Shown: positions 1 to 9,157, counted from the stretch's first letter. The stretch: DNA of 64,000 nt from Flavobacterium cauense R2A-7 (GCF_000498475.1 NZ_AVBI01000012.1:62001-126000), one strand, 5' to 3'. Made by a program: numbers and translations. Notes: generated from the sequence alone by a model not told the origin.

Positions 1-1427
1 ATGTTCGTACCGCCATTATTGAAGAGCTGAAAAACCTGATTGACAATTCCGGCGACAACATGCAGGGAATGTTGAAAAGCGTAAATGATTTGCGCGAACG
101 TTGGAAAAACGCCGGACCGATTCCGCGCGACAAATACAACCACGTTTGGAACAACTTCCATTTCCATATTGAACGATTCTATGACCATTTGCATTTGGAC
201 CGTGAAGCGCGCGATCTTGACTTTAAGCACAATTATGAGTTAAAGTCGAAAATTATTTCCCGTGTAGAAGAATTGGTCAACGAAGAAGATGTTGCCAAAG
301 CGTTCCGTGAATTGCAATCGTTACACAAAATCTGGAAAGAAGAAATCGGACCGGTTTCCCGCGAACATCGTGAGGAATTATGGAACCGCTTCAGCGAACT
401 GACCAAACAACTACACGACAAACGCGAAGCCTTATTTGCAAAAGCAAGAGAGTTTGAAGTAGAAAATTTAGCCAAAAAGAGAGAAATCATTGCAATGATT
501 GAAGCCGTGGCTAATGAGAAAATTACAGTTCACAGTGCTTGGCAAGGTCAGATTGAAAAAATAGAAGCTTTACGTGCAGCGTTCATGCAGGCAGGGAAAG
601 TGCCTTTAGAAGTAAACGAAGAAACCTGGGCTGCTTTTAAAGAAGCGGTTCGTAACTTCAATGCGCAAAAAAATGCGTTTTACAAAGACATTAAAAAGGA
701 TCAGCAGGACAATCTGAATAAAAAACTGGCTTTGGTGGAAAGAGCAAAATCATTGCAAGAAAGCGATGATTTTAATGCCACAACACCAATTATGAAACAG
801 ATTCAGGAAGAGTGGAAAAAAATCGGACATGTGCCGAGAAAATATTCGGATAGTGTTTGGAAGGATTTTAAAGATGCCTGCAACCACTATTTCGACAGAA
901 TGCACGAAAAGCGCAACGAAGCCAGCAGCGAAGAAGTGGAAGCTTTCGACAAGAAAAAAGAGTATTTGGAAAGTCTGAAAGAATTCCAGTTAACCGGCGA
1001 ACACAAAGCGGATCTAGATGCTATTAAAAAGCATATCGAGACTTGGAAGTCGTTTGGAAAAGTACCGCACGCGCGTCGTCATATTGAAGGAAAGTTTAAT
1101 AAAATCCTAGATGCCTTGTTTGACAAATTGAGTTTGTCGAAGAAAGATGCCGAAATGGCAAAATTCAGCAATCGTTTGGAACAATTGGCGGAAGGCGATG
1201 AAAGACAACTGCAAAACGAGCAAATTTTCATCATGCGTAAGATTGACGAAATGCAAAGCGATATTATCCAGTTGGAAAACAACATCCAATTCATTTCCAG
1301 CGGTAAAAATGCGAAAACTGAAAATCCGTTTGTGAAGGAAGTACAAAAAAGCATCGACCGTCATAAAGAAGAATTAAAAACCTGGAAAGACAAACTGAAA
1401 CAAATCAGAAGTCTGAAACAGGAATAA
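1..1427 (+). CDS. DUF349 repeat protein, 5'-truncated by window edge
   Basis: The frame is open from base 3 to the stop, so the gene begins before the window; an ATG at 60 is only an internal methionine. About 474 residues are visible. At least five copies of the DUF349 motif can be seen, each with a Trp followed by a G-x-V/I-P-R type turn and then a W..F.......F/Y helix, for example KNAGPIPRDKYNHVW near the start and KSFGKVPHARRHIE near residue 340. The protein is charged, helical and probably coiled-coil, with no signal peptide or membrane segment. DUF349 proteins are common in Bacteroidota and of unsettled function, so no role is assigned. It ends just before a strong hairpin terminator. 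Confidence 0.85.
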   Translation, partial: VRTAIIEELKNLIDNSGDNMQGMLKSVNDLRERWKNAGPIPRDKYNHVWNNFHFHIERFYDHLHLDREARDLDFKHNYELKSKIISRVEELVNEEDVAKAFRELQSLHKIWKEEIGPVSREHREELWNRFSELTKQLHDKREALFAKAREFEVENLAKKREIIAMIEAVANEKITVHSAWQGQIEKIEALRAAFMQAGKVPLEVNEETWAAFKEAVRNFNAQKNAFYKDIKKDQQDNLNKKLALVERAKSLQESDDFNATTPIMKQIQEEWKKIGHVPRKYSDSVWKDFKDACNHYFDRMHEKRNEASSEEVEAFDKKKEYLESLKEFQLTGEHKADLDAIKKHIETWKSFGKVPHARRHIEGKFNKILDALFDKLSLSKKDAEMAKFSNRLEQLAEGDERQLQNEQIFIMRKIDEMQSDIIQLENNIQFISSGKNAKTENPFVKEVQKSIDRHKEELKTWKDKLKQIRSLKQE

Positions 1428-1432
1428 AAAAG

Positions 1433-1466
1433 AAAATCCCGATTATAGTAATCGGGATTTTTTTTT
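1433..1466 (+). terminator. Rho-independent terminator after DUF349 gene
   Basis: A perfect 11-bp stem (AAAATCCCGAT with ATCGGGATTTT) with a 7-nt loop is followed by a T tract. It lies between the convergent DUF349 and chloride channel genes and could act in both directions. Confidence 0.85.
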
Positions 1467-1496
1467 ATACTTATACTGCAATCAAAATTAGAAGAT

Positions 1497-2813
1497 TTAT
1501 TTTTTCAATTCACCGATAGGTTTCCCCGAATGCGCTTCAAAACGTTCGTTTTTAGGTTCTCCCACTATTTGTTTTTTATAAATACTGTTGTGTCCCGAAA
1601 AAAGATAGGCCACTACACAGGCTATTGCAGCGTAAACACCACATTCTACCCCAAACAATTCGATGGCCATAATCATACAGGCTAAAGGCGTATTGGTGGC
1701 ACCTGCAAAAACTGCAACAAACCCCATTCCGGCCAACAATCCAACCGGTAAAGGAACAAACAACGACAAAGCGCTGCCCAAAGTGGCTCCTATAAAGAAT
1801 AACGGCGTAACTTCTCCTCCTTTAAATCCGGCAGAAAGCGTCAGAATGGTGAATGCCATTTTTAAAGCGAAATCATACATTGGCAATTGTGCATCAAAAG
1901 ACGCCACAATCGTTGGAATACCCAATCCGATATATTTAGTGGTACCGATAGCGAAAACAGCCAAAGCGACTATGCTTCCTCCGATTACCGGACGCAAAGG
2001 CGGATATTTGATTTTTGATTTGAAGATGGAAGTCGTAAAATGAATAATTTTACTGAACGAAGCCGCACACAATCCAAAAACGATTCCGGCAAGAATACTG
2101 TAAAGTACCGGTACGGCATCTAATTTCGGAATGTAACCGATGTGATATTGTGTGTGATGTACTTGCCAGAGATCAGTAACCAAATCGGCTAAAATAGCGG
2201 AGACAAACGCAGGGAAAATAGCGTTGTAGCGAATTCTTCCGATTAGAAAAACCTCCAATCCAAAGATTGCCCCGGCCAGAGGTGTCCCGAAAACTGAGCC
2301 AAAACCGGCTGCAATCGCAGCAATGATTAAAATTTTACGCTCGCTGTGCGAAAGTTTAAACGGCTTGGTAAATTGATCCGAAATAGCGCCTGCCATTTGC
2401 AATGCGGTACCTTCCCTACCGGCCGAACCTCCTAACAAATGCGTCGCCATAGTGCCAAGGTACACGAAAGGCGCCATTCGGAACGGAATAATGGTTTTGG
2501 GTTCGTGAATAGTATCGATCAGCAAATTGTTTCCTGCTTCGATGTCTTTCCCTAAATAATGGTATAATAGTCCGATTAACAATCCGCCCACGGGCAGGAA
2601 TGCAATCAGCCATAAATGCTGTTCTCTGTAATTGGTAACCCAGTCTAAAGAAATAAGAAATCCTGCCGAAGCAGTACCAACGGTTGCCCCAATGATACAA
2701 CTTATCGCTAACCATTTTAAAAGATAAAAAGTGGTTGGAAAACGATTAAAAGCAATCTGAAACGTTTGTTGGCTTGGTTGTCTGAATGACTTTTCTTGTT
2801 CTTTATTATACAT
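1497..2813 (-). CDS. Voltage-gated chloride channel family (ClC) protein
   Basis: A 438-residue polytopic membrane protein of the ClC chloride channel / Cl-/H+ antiporter family, acting in the inner membrane. It carries GREGTALQMAG near residue 130 (the GREGP-type selectivity motif with its gating glutamate), FGTPLAGAIFGLE near residue 173 and GGEVTPLFFIGATLG near residue 330, the last corresponding to the GxFAP segment. Around ten hydrophobic segments follow a polar N-terminus of about 30 residues. There is no C-terminal CBS pair. The GREGT variant, rather than GREGP, is seen in the short bacterial subfamily. The gene is apparently monocistronic. A second, divergent ClC gene lies at 42496-43776. 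Whether it is a channel or an antiporter cannot be told from the sequence alone. Confidence 0.9.
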   Translation of the reverse strand: MYNKEQEKSFRQPSQQTFQIAFNRFPTTFYLLKWLAISCIIGATVGTASAGFLISLDWVTNYREQHLWLIAFLPVGGLLIGLLYHYLGKDIEAGNNLLIDTIHEPKTIIPFRMAPFVYLGTMATHLLGGSAGREGTALQMAGAISDQFTKPFKLSHSERKILIIAAIAAGFGSVFGTPLAGAIFGLEVFLIGRIRYNAIFPAFVSAILADLVTDLWQVHHTQYHIGYIPKLDAVPVLYSILAGIVFGLCAASFSKIIHFTTSIFKSKIKYPPLRPVIGGSIVALAVFAIGTTKYIGLGIPTIVASFDAQLPMYDFALKMAFTILTLSAGFKGGEVTPLFFIGATLGSALSLFVPLPVGLLAGMGFVAVFAGATNTPLACMIMAIELFGVECGVYAAIACVVAYLFSGHNSIYKKQIVGEPKNERFEAHSGKPIGELKK

Positions 2814-2924
2814 AATTCTCCCGATTAAATGTGTTTATTCATCTATTAATCAGGCGTCATCAGCTTTTGTGAAGCGGTTGGGTAAGGAAGAACACCATTT
2901 CCTTTTGTCTGACAAATATAGAAA

Positions 2925-3220
2925 TTATATTTTCTTCCTGAAAGCAAACTTTTTAATAAGATAATACGAAAAATGGACAACCAGCAAAGCTCCGTTACCG
3001 ATAAACCAAAACCCCATAAAAATAGCCATTTGTGGTATTCCACAATTTATACCTCCTTCATTGGTTAACTGAGAAAGAAAATATTTTGGAAAAAAAATAA
3101 ATTACAAATCAGCAACACTACAAAAAAAACAGTTTTCACAAAACGTAATTTATAGTAATCTGAAAGAAGGCTAACTGCAATTTGCAAAATCGAAACACCA
3201 AATATGAATCCCAATATCAT
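2925..3220 (-). pseudogene. Small two-helix membrane protein gene with a frameshift in an A8/T8 run
   Basis: On the minus strand an ATG at 3220 opens a hydrophobic frame (MILGFIFGVSILQIAVSLL...) that stops early. A second frame, with no start of its own, continues as PKYFLSQLTNEGG...IFMGFWFIGNGALLVV and ends at 2925. The two join perfectly if one T is added to the T8 run (A8 on the plus strand, 3090-3097), giving about 98 residues with two to three membrane segments and a basic C-terminus (KKFAFRKKI). The ATG lies one base after the stop of the upstream gene at 3222, which suggests translational coupling. It may be a true pseudogene, a phase-variable homopolymer, or a sequencing error. I do not recognise the family. 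Confidence 0.6.
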
Positions 3221-3221
3221 A

Positions 3222-4358
3222 TTACTTTCGTTTGTAATCAAAAGTCGCCGGAAACTTTCGGGTAGTAATTGTTGGTTCCGAAACGATTTTTTTGCCGTAT
3301 TTTGGCGTGATTTGTTTGTCGGTATACGTTTCCTCTTTGAACTTCTTATGCTCCATTATAGCGGAAACTTTTACGTTTACATCAATAGGCTGTACATAGT
3401 TATCGTTCTTAAGCACAACATAATAACGTCCCTGAAGCATATTACTTTCAGTAAACTTTTTAAAAGCCGCGATTCCTTTTCCGAAATCATAGGATTTAGC
3501 CGGTTTTTCTTCTAAAAAGAGTTTTTTATTTTCTTCGTTAACTAACAGATATTCCACATCTTCCCCAATAGACGGCAACGCTAAATTGGTCACTGCACCT
3601 GCCGCAATTCCTCCTAAAGGTGTGGTAAATATAGTTGTGGCGCCCTGAACTGCTCCTACAATCATTTTTCGGTTTTGCTGCCAGTATTCGTTACTTTCTT
3701 TTCCTACCCCAACCCAATAAGCCCAAGCTACGACTTTTTTGGTTTCGTTTTCGGTAATCGTATTTTTCGGCAACGTAAAATAAACACTAGATGTGCTGGA
3801 TTCGAAAGTGGTTTTTGCATTTACCCGTGATGTTTTATCCAGAACCATTTCTTCGTATTTCTTTTCATAGGTCACCACTTTTCGGATTTTCTGAATTTGC
3901 AGCGTATCGTATCCGACAACAACATCTTTCGTTAATGAATTCCAGGTCGTATCCTGTTCGGTTACCCATTTCACCGCAGTGTTGAAAGTAACTGCCGATT
4001 CTCCCGGGGGAATGCGCTGAATTAAAACGGAAACGGTCATTTCCTCTTTCGAGTCATTTTTAAATTTGAACTGATAAGCCGATTTGTGAATCACCACGAT
4101 TTCCTCTTTCTTCACTTTTTTGGTATCCAGCACTTTAAATTTTATGTTATCCGGATATTCGGCAACTGCTACTTCGCTGACTTTCTTCCCATCTTCTACC
4201 GAAAAAGTAAATACGATTCGATCACCTTCCGTGAAACCAAAAAGCAGTTCTTCGGCAGAATTGGGCTTAATTTTTATGGTTTGTTCCGTGACTTTAATTG
4301 CTTTTTGCGCAAAAATCACATTGGTAACTAACAACAATAAAAGGGCAATTTTTTTCAT
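3222..4358 (-). CDS. Secreted protein of unknown function
   Basis: A 378-residue protein with a clear signal peptide (MKKIALLLLLVTNVIFAQ, cleavage after the AQ typical of Flavobacteria). The mature part is rich in alternating hydrophobic and charged residues, suggesting beta structure. A glycine/alanine-rich, more hydrophobic stretch (GAVQGATTIFTTPLGG) lies near residues 240-260. There is no lipobox and no T9SS C-terminal domain. I do not recognise a named family. It is the first gene of a short minus-strand unit that continues into the frameshifted membrane-protein gene, one base downstream. Its own start lies 13 bases after the stop of the ABM-domain gene, so these three genes may be co-transcribed. 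Confidence 0.75.
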   Translation of the reverse strand: MKKIALLLLLVTNVIFAQKAIKVTEQTIKIKPNSAEELLFGFTEGDRIVFTFSVEDGKKVSEVAVAEYPDNIKFKVLDTKKVKKEEIVVIHKSAYQFKFKNDSKEEMTVSVLIQRIPPGESAVTFNTAVKWVTEQDTTWNSLTKDVVVGYDTLQIQKIRKVVTYEKKYEEMVLDKTSRVNAKTTFESSTSSVYFTLPKNTITENETKKVVAWAYWVGVGKESNEYWQQNRKMIVGAVQGATTIFTTPLGGIAAGAVTNLALPSIGEDVEYLLVNEENKKLFLEEKPAKSYDFGKGIAAFKKFTESNMLQGRYYVVLKNDNYVQPIDVNVKVSAIMEHKKFKEETYTDKQITPKYGKKIVSEPTITTRKFPATFDYKRK

Positions 4359-4371
4359 TTGTATTTTACTA

Positions 4372-4689
4372 TTATTTTATAAAATCATAATCACGTTCCA
4401 CTTTGGCGATGCGCACTTTAAACGCTTTGTACCAATCGCTTCGTCCGATTTCTCTGGCAATCGTATGCTCGGCATTCATTTTCCAGTTTTTTATCGTTGC
4501 TAAGTCTGTCCAATAAGAAACGGTAATCCCAATTTCATTTCGGGCTGATTCGACGCCTAAAAAACCCGGTTGCTCTGCTGCTAATTCCACCATTCTGTCG
4601 GCCATTTGAGCATAACCATTTTCTGTTTCCGTTCTTACCGAAGTAAAAATCACCGCGTAATAAGGTGGTTCCGGGGTTTTAGCTATCAT
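4372..4689 (-). CDS. Antibiotic biosynthesis monooxygenase (ABM) domain protein
   Basis: A 105-residue single-domain protein of the dimeric alpha-beta barrel superfamily. The features seen are YYAVIFTSVRTE at the N-terminus (first strand), QPGFLGVESAR in the middle (the P-G-F-L-G turn is characteristic), and YWTDLATIKNWKMNAEH with W...H near residues 60-75. This order matches YgiN/ABM-like proteins, small cytosolic oxygenases or quinone-related enzymes, many of unknown substrate. It has no signal peptide. It lies upstream of the secreted-protein gene and downstream of mazG. The substrate cannot be inferred. Confidence 0.85.
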   Translation of the reverse strand: MIAKTPEPPYYAVIFTSVRTETENGYAQMADRMVELAAEQPGFLGVESARNEIGITVSYWTDLATIKNWKMNAEHTIAREIGRSDWYKAFKVRIAKVERDYDFIK

Positions 4690-4722
4690 TACAAATTCTG
4701 ATTATTATTTACTAAACTATTC

Positions 4723-4772
4723 TGCTTCTACCTTCTGCTTCCCGCTTTCTGTCTTCTGCTTACTAAACACTA
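4723..4772. repeat. Heptamer array (TGnnnTC type) at the mazG stop codon
   Basis: About seven consecutive 7-bp steps with the pattern TGCTTCC / CGCTTTC / TGTCTTC / TGCTTAC can be read, with one 6-bp step near the left end. The right end contains the mazG stop codon (4770-4772). It resembles the better array at 35198-35253. Confidence 0.55.
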
Positions 4773-5543
4773 AAGCCGTTTCGCTTCTTCCCAGAACACG
4801 TCCATCTCCGCCAAAGTCATATCCGATAAAGGTTTCCCGATTTCATTTGCTTTGCTTTCCAGATACTGAAAACGCTTGATAAACTTCTTATTCGTGCGTT
4901 CCAGAGCATCTTCTGGGTTGACATTCAAAAACCGTGCATAATTAATCATCGAGAACAAAACATCGCCAAATTCGGCTTCAATCTTATCCTGATTAGCGCT
5001 TTCTACTTCATGTTGCAATTCGGAAAGTTCCTCTTGTACCTTTTCCCAAACCTGATGCGGTTCTTCCCAATCGAAACCAACACCTTTTACTTTGTCTTGA
5101 ATACGGCTCGCTTTTACTAAAGCCGGCAAACTTTTAGGAACGCCTTCCAAAACGGATTTCTTGCCTTCTTTCAGCTTGAGTTTTTCCCAGTTTTGCTTTA
5201 CCTGTTCTTCATTTTCTACTACAACATCTCCGTAAATGTGCGGATGACGGTCGATTAATTTATCGCAAATGGAATTCGCCACATCGGCTATATCAAACGC
5301 TTGCTTTTCGCTTCCTATTTTGGAATAAAAGACAATATGCAACAACACATCGCCCAACTCTTTTTTAATTTCCTCCAAATCGTTGTCCAGAATGGCATCA
5401 CCCAATTCGTAAACTTCTTCGATGGTTAAATGGCGTAAACTTTCGAGTGTTTGCTTTTTATCCCACGGACATTTTGCGCGCAAATCGTCCATAATATCGA
5501 GTAAACGGCCAAAAGCTTCCAATTGTTGCTGACGTGTATTCAT
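4770..5543 (-). CDS. mazG: Nucleoside triphosphate pyrophosphohydrolase MazG
   Basis: A 257-residue cytosolic enzyme that hydrolyses (d)NTPs to monophosphates and pyrophosphate. There are two MazG-type four-helix domains. In the first, LTIEEVYELGDAI and KKELGDVLLHIVF (residues 36-75) supply the EExxE and ExxD metal ligands, followed by RHPHIYGDV. In the second, around residues 170-235, EELSELQHEVE and EAEFGDVLFSMINYARF repeat the pattern. The length matches E. coli MazG (263). It is not a toxin-antitoxin context, as no mazEF is nearby. A strong hairpin separates it from the upstream DUF5606 gene, so it is probably transcribed separately. Confidence 0.95.
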   Translation of the reverse strand: MNTRQQQLEAFGRLLDIMDDLRAKCPWDKKQTLESLRHLTIEEVYELGDAILDNDLEEIKKELGDVLLHIVFYSKIGSEKQAFDIADVANSICDKLIDRHPHIYGDVVVENEEQVKQNWEKLKLKEGKKSVLEGVPKSLPALVKASRIQDKVKGVGFDWEEPHQVWEKVQEELSELQHEVESANQDKIEAEFGDVLFSMINYARFLNVNPEDALERTNKKFIKRFQYLESKANEIGKPLSDMTLAEMDVFWEEAKRL

Positions 5544-5559
5544 TGCGTTGAATTTTGTG

Positions 5560-5593
5560 TAAAAATAACAAATCCCACCCGAAGGCAGGATTT
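5560..5593 (-). terminator. TTCG-tetraloop terminator after DUF5606 gene
   Basis: On the minus strand AAATCCTGCC and GGTGGGATTT pair over 10 bp (two G-T wobbles) around a TTCG tetraloop, followed by GTTATTTTT. The run of T on the plus side would also allow function in the other direction. Confidence 0.7.
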
Positions 5594-5620
5594 ATTTTTC
5601 AGTATCTTTTTTAGAAAGAA

Positions 5621-6049
5621 TTATTCTTCTGTTTTCTCAGCTTCTGCTTCAACTTGCGCCGGAGCTTCTTTAGAAACCAATCCTTTTGCCTGAAGCATGT
5701 TGTACCAGTTCATTACTTTTTTAATGTCTGATGCATATACACGGTCTTCGTCATATTCCGGTAAAATCTCTCTGAAATAAGCCGCTAATTTATCGTTATC
5801 TTCTTTATGAGACATTGCAGGGCCGTTATCTTCTTTTTCAGCAATTTTTCTGAAAACTTCTGACAAACGCACTTCTTCATTGTACGTGTAAATTGAAATT
5901 TCAGATAACAAACTTACGTTACTTCTCATTCCAACCGTGATTTTTTTACCGTCGATTAATGACTCGGCAACAAATCCTGTTCTTGTTTGTAATTTTAAAT
6001 CGTATAATCCTGGTTTACCCGAAATGGATAATATTCTTTCTATGCTCAT
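5621..6049 (-). CDS. DUF5606 domain protein
   Basis: A 142-residue soluble protein beginning MSIERILSISGKPGLYDLKLQ, which I recognise as the N-terminus of the DUF5606 family found in Flavobacteriia next to peptide deformylase. The first half, with SISGKPGLY and GFVAESLIDGKK, looks like a small beta-rich domain. The second half (EVFRKIAEKE...VMNWYNMLQAKGLV) is helical and ends in an acidic, low-complexity tail. The function is unknown. It lies 60 bases downstream of def and is probably in the same transcript, which ends at the TTCG hairpin at 5560-5593. Confidence 0.85.
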   Translation of the reverse strand: MSIERILSISGKPGLYDLKLQTRTGFVAESLIDGKKITVGMRSNVSLLSEISIYTYNEEVRLSEVFRKIAEKEDNGPAMSHKEDNDKLAAYFREILPEYDEDRVYASDIKKVMNWYNMLQAKGLVSKEAPAQVEAEAEKTEE

Positions 6050-6109
6050 TGTGATTGTGTATTATTTTAAGGGTGACAAATATCTAATCTTTACATTGAA
6101 AAACAAAAA

Positions 6110-6697
6110 TTATCTGCCTTTTTTGGCAACAAATTTCATTTTATAATCCGGACGGGTTTTCCCTTCCATGATGTTTTGCAATTTCTTGGATATTAAACGT
6201 TTTTTTAGTGAAGATATTCTGTCGGTAAACAAAATTCCTTCGATATGGTCGTATTCGTGCTGGATTACTCTGGCAATCAGACCATCATAAACCTCAGTCT
6301 TTTTATTAAAATCCTCGTCGTAGTACTCGATTGTGATTTGCTCATGACGAAAAACGTCTTCACGAACTTCCGGAATACTCAAACAACCTTCGTTAAAACC
6401 CCATTCTTCGCCTTCTTCTTTCAGAATTTTAGCGTTGATGAATGTTTTTTTGAATCCTTTCAACTGTGCTGCTTCTTCTTTACTTAAATCATCACTGTCA
6501 CTGAACGGCTCGCAATCCACAATAAAAAGACGAATCGCTAACCCAACCTGTGGGGCAGCCAATCCAACGCCATAAGCATTGTACATGGTCTCATACATAT
6601 TGGCAATCGTTTCTTTCAGATTCGGATAATCTTTAGAAATTTCCTCTCCTACTTTGCGAAGTACCGGATCGCCGTATCCTATAATTGGTAAAATCAT
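6110..6697 (-). CDS. def: Peptide deformylase
   Basis: A 195-residue cytosolic metalloenzyme that removes the N-formyl group from new proteins. All three family motifs are intact: GVGLAAPQVG (residues 44-53), EGCLSIPE around residue 103, with the metal-binding Cys, and HEYDHIEG around residue 147, the HExxH metal site. The long insertion between motifs 1 and 2 (PFSDSDDLSKEEAAQ) is typical of Bacteroidota enzymes. The start MILPIIGYGDPVLR is the usual one. A TAnnTTTG box 23 bases upstream supports a promoter here, with DUF5606 as the second gene. Confidence 0.97.
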   Translation of the reverse strand: MILPIIGYGDPVLRKVGEEISKDYPNLKETIANMYETMYNAYGVGLAAPQVGLAIRLFIVDCEPFSDSDDLSKEEAAQLKGFKKTFINAKILKEEGEEWGFNEGCLSIPEVREDVFRHEQITIEYYDEDFNKKTEVYDGLIARVIQHEYDHIEGILFTDRISSLKKRLISKKLQNIMEGKTRPDYKMKFVAKKGR

Positions 6698-6719
6698 TTT
6701 TTGCTGCTTAATTATGCCG

Positions 6720-6727
6720 CAAAAATA
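6720..6727 (-). promoter_or_regulatory. -7 promoter box of def-DUF5606
   Basis: The minus strand reads TATTTTTG, a perfect match to the Bacteroidota -7 consensus TAnnTTTG, 22 bases before the def start codon. No clear -33 TTG was found at the usual spacing. Confidence 0.55.
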
Positions 6728-6792
6728 ATCAAAAAAGAGAGAATCAGGCAGACTTTCACTGCTTTTGGCTTTTTTTAAACATAATATGTGAA

Positions 6793-9069
6793 ATGATTCT
6801 TAAATTTATAGTTGCTTTTCTTACAACACCTACCCTTGTACTGTTGAAACATATGATTCATAAAATTCGAAAATATACCGACAACACCAACGTTGCAAAT
6901 GCTTTAAAAGCAACCATTGCCTGTGTGCTTCCGGTAATTATTTTATCACAGTTTGGTCATTTTCAACAGGGGTTTGCCATAGCCATAGGAGCGTTATTAA
7001 CCTTTCCCAGCGATGTTCCGGGAAGTTTCAGTCATAAGGTAAAAGGAATCTTAATTGCCGTTTTCTTAATCACAACAACAACCTTACTGCTTGGTTTTAT
7101 CCAGCAAAATCCGATAATAGTCTATCCGGTTTTACTGGTTTTAGCATTCTTTTTCTCAATGATTTCCGTGTACGGACACCGCGCGAACATGATTTCATTC
7201 GTTTGCCTGATTACGGTAACGCTTGCTTTCAGTCATTCCTACAAAGGCTGGGAGCTTGTGGAACATTCGGTTTACATTCTCACGGGCGGATTGTTTTATT
7301 TGTGCATTTCACTGTTATTTTATTTTTTACGACCGCATCGGTACATGGAATTGCAAATTGCCGATTGCCTCCGACTCACTTCTAAATACTTAAAACTCCG
7401 CGGCGATTTATGGAATATTGATGCCAATCGTTCCGAAATAACCGAAAAACAGTTGGAAATTCAGGTGGAAATTAATACAATTCATGAAAACATTCGTGAG
7501 TTTTTAATTCGAAATACGATCAATTCGAGTAATTCCGATGAAAACCGAAAAATGCTGATTGTCTTTACCAATCTGGTGGAAATACTCGAAATCGCACTTT
7601 CCTTTGCTTTCAATCACAACGAATTGCATCAGAAATTTGACAACCATCCGAAGACGTTAAAAACCTATCAGAATCTGGCGTACACCATAGCTGAAACCCT
7701 CAAGAAACTGTCCCAAAGTCTGGAAACCAACACCAAATACATTTCCGATCATTCCTTATTTGATGATTTGGAAAAATTGGAACGAATTATTGAACGGTAT
7801 CAAACGGAAGTGGGCACCACCGGTTCTGCTGAAGGACTTCTGATGCTGAAAAACATGCAGCATTACGCCGAAAAACAGATTGAAAAAATTAAAATTATCG
7901 AAAAAGCACTAACCGGGTCGATGAATATGGAAGAGCTGAAACGAAAACACAAGGAAATCGAAAAGTTTCTCACCCCGCAAAATTATCGTTTGGGCACGTT
8001 GCTTGAAAATCTGAGTTTTTCGTCGACTACTTTCCGACATTCCCTTCGGTTGTCGTTAACCATTTTGGTGGGTTTTATCATTGGAAAACTGCTTCCATTT
8101 CAAAACGGCTATTGGATTTTACTGACTATCGTAGTCATCATGCGTCCCGGTTACGGTTTAACCAAACAACGTTCTTTTGAACGGATTTTCGGGACGATAA
8201 TTGGCGGAATTATTGCGTTTGGGGTGCTTTATTTTGTACACAACAATTATATTTTAGGAACATTATCCGTGATTGCGATGATTTTAGGTTTTACGTATTC
8301 CCAAATCAATTATAAAATAGGCGCCACTTTTGTGACCATTTATGTGATTTTTATTTACGGAATGCTTACGCCGAATGTAACCGAAGTGGTGCAATACCGC
8401 ATCCTGGATACCGTTTTTGGTGCAGTTTTGGCGTTTTTAGCCAATTATTTCCTGTGGCCTTCCTGGGAATTCCTGAACCTCAACAAGTATCTTGAAAAAT
8501 CGATTGCAGCCAACCGAAATTATCTTAAGGAAATCACCCTTTTTTACAATCAGAAAGGCGAAGTAACCGTAGCCTATAAACTATCCCGAAAACAGGCTTT
8601 CATCGAAATTGGAAACCTGATGGCATCGTTCCAGAGAATGAAACAGGAACCAAAATCGAAGCAGAAAAACAAGGCAAAGGTATACAAAGCCGTGGTTTTG
8701 AATCATACCGTCCTTTCGTCTGCCGCCTCGTTGGGAACCTACGTGCAATCGCATAAAACCACCAAAGCATCAAAAGCCTTTAATATTGTTGCCGAAACGG
8801 TTATTAGAAATTTAGATTTAGCTATTGAAATCCTTAACGGAAAACAAAATGCAGTAGCGCTGACAAACGATGAAAAGGAACGACTGGATTTGAGTTTTTC
8901 CGAATTGAAAAACATCCGGGCGCAGGAATTGCGAAGCGACACTATTGACGATGAAGATTTCCAATTGAAAATGGAAGAAGCACAACTCGTAATCGATCAG
9001 TTGATTTGGCTGATTAATTTATCTGAAAATCTTTTAAAAGTGACCAAAAACTTAAACATGGAAGAATAA
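6793..9069 (+). CDS. FUSC family (YccS/YhfK-type) membrane protein
   Basis: A 758-residue inner-membrane protein with the duplicated layout of the FUSC/YccS family. One hydrophobic block lies at residues 36-178 and a second at about 415-560 (NGYWILLTIVVIMRPGYGL, the typical FUSC motif with RPGYG), each followed by a long soluble helical region. The family is related to plant aluminium-activated transporters and aromatic-acid efflux AaeB, and the substrate of YccS-type members is unknown. An alternative start at 6853 (MIHKIRKYTDN) would remove a hydrophobic 20-residue extension and could be the real one. The gene is divergent from def and convergent with mqo, ending at a hairpin terminator. 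Confidence 0.85.
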   Translation: MILKFIVAFLTTPTLVLLKHMIHKIRKYTDNTNVANALKATIACVLPVIILSQFGHFQQGFAIAIGALLTFPSDVPGSFSHKVKGILIAVFLITTTTLLLGFIQQNPIIVYPVLLVLAFFFSMISVYGHRANMISFVCLITVTLAFSHSYKGWELVEHSVYILTGGLFYLCISLLFYFLRPHRYMELQIADCLRLTSKYLKLRGDLWNIDANRSEITEKQLEIQVEINTIHENIREFLIRNTINSSNSDENRKMLIVFTNLVEILEIALSFAFNHNELHQKFDNHPKTLKTYQNLAYTIAETLKKLSQSLETNTKYISDHSLFDDLEKLERIIERYQTEVGTTGSAEGLLMLKNMQHYAEKQIEKIKIIEKALTGSMNMEELKRKHKEIEKFLTPQNYRLGTLLENLSFSSTTFRHSLRLSLTILVGFIIGKLLPFQNGYWILLTIVVIMRPGYGLTKQRSFERIFGTIIGGIIAFGVLYFVHNNYILGTLSVIAMILGFTYSQINYKIGATFVTIYVIFIYGMLTPNVTEVVQYRILDTVFGAVLAFLANYFLWPSWEFLNLNKYLEKSIAANRNYLKEITLFYNQKGEVTVAYKLSRKQAFIEIGNLMASFQRMKQEPKSKQKNKAKVYKAVVLNHTVLSSAASLGTYVQSHKTTKASKAFNIVAETVIRNLDLAIEILNGKQNAVALTNDEKERLDLSFSELKNIRAQELRSDTIDDEDFQLKMEEAQLVIDQLIWLINLSENLLKVTKNLNMEE

Positions 9070-9082
9070 AAACCGTAAAAAA

Positions 9083-9157
9083 GTCATTCCGACGCAAGGA
9101 GGAATCTCATAATTTTGTGACATTGATTATGTGATTTCTCCCTTTGGTCGAAATGAC
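9083..9157. repeat. REP-like dispersed inverted repeat (GTCATT...AATGAC)
   Basis: The left end GTCATTCCGAC and the right end GTCGAAATGAC are imperfect inverted copies bounding a 75-bp hairpin-capable stretch with GGAATCTCAT / GTGATTTCTCC in its arms. Related sequences occur at 29737-29809 (complete), 40808-40833 and 11441-11463 (halves). Confidence 0.7.

Noticed and set aside
2846..3043. 65-codon minus-strand open frame
   Set aside because: It is a neighbouring frame of the frameshifted membrane-protein gene; the hydrophobic, protein-like frame is the other one.
4770..5543. Toxin-antitoxin locus suggested by MazG
   Set aside because: The protein is the two-domain house-cleaning pyrophosphohydrolase; no mazE or mazF is nearby.
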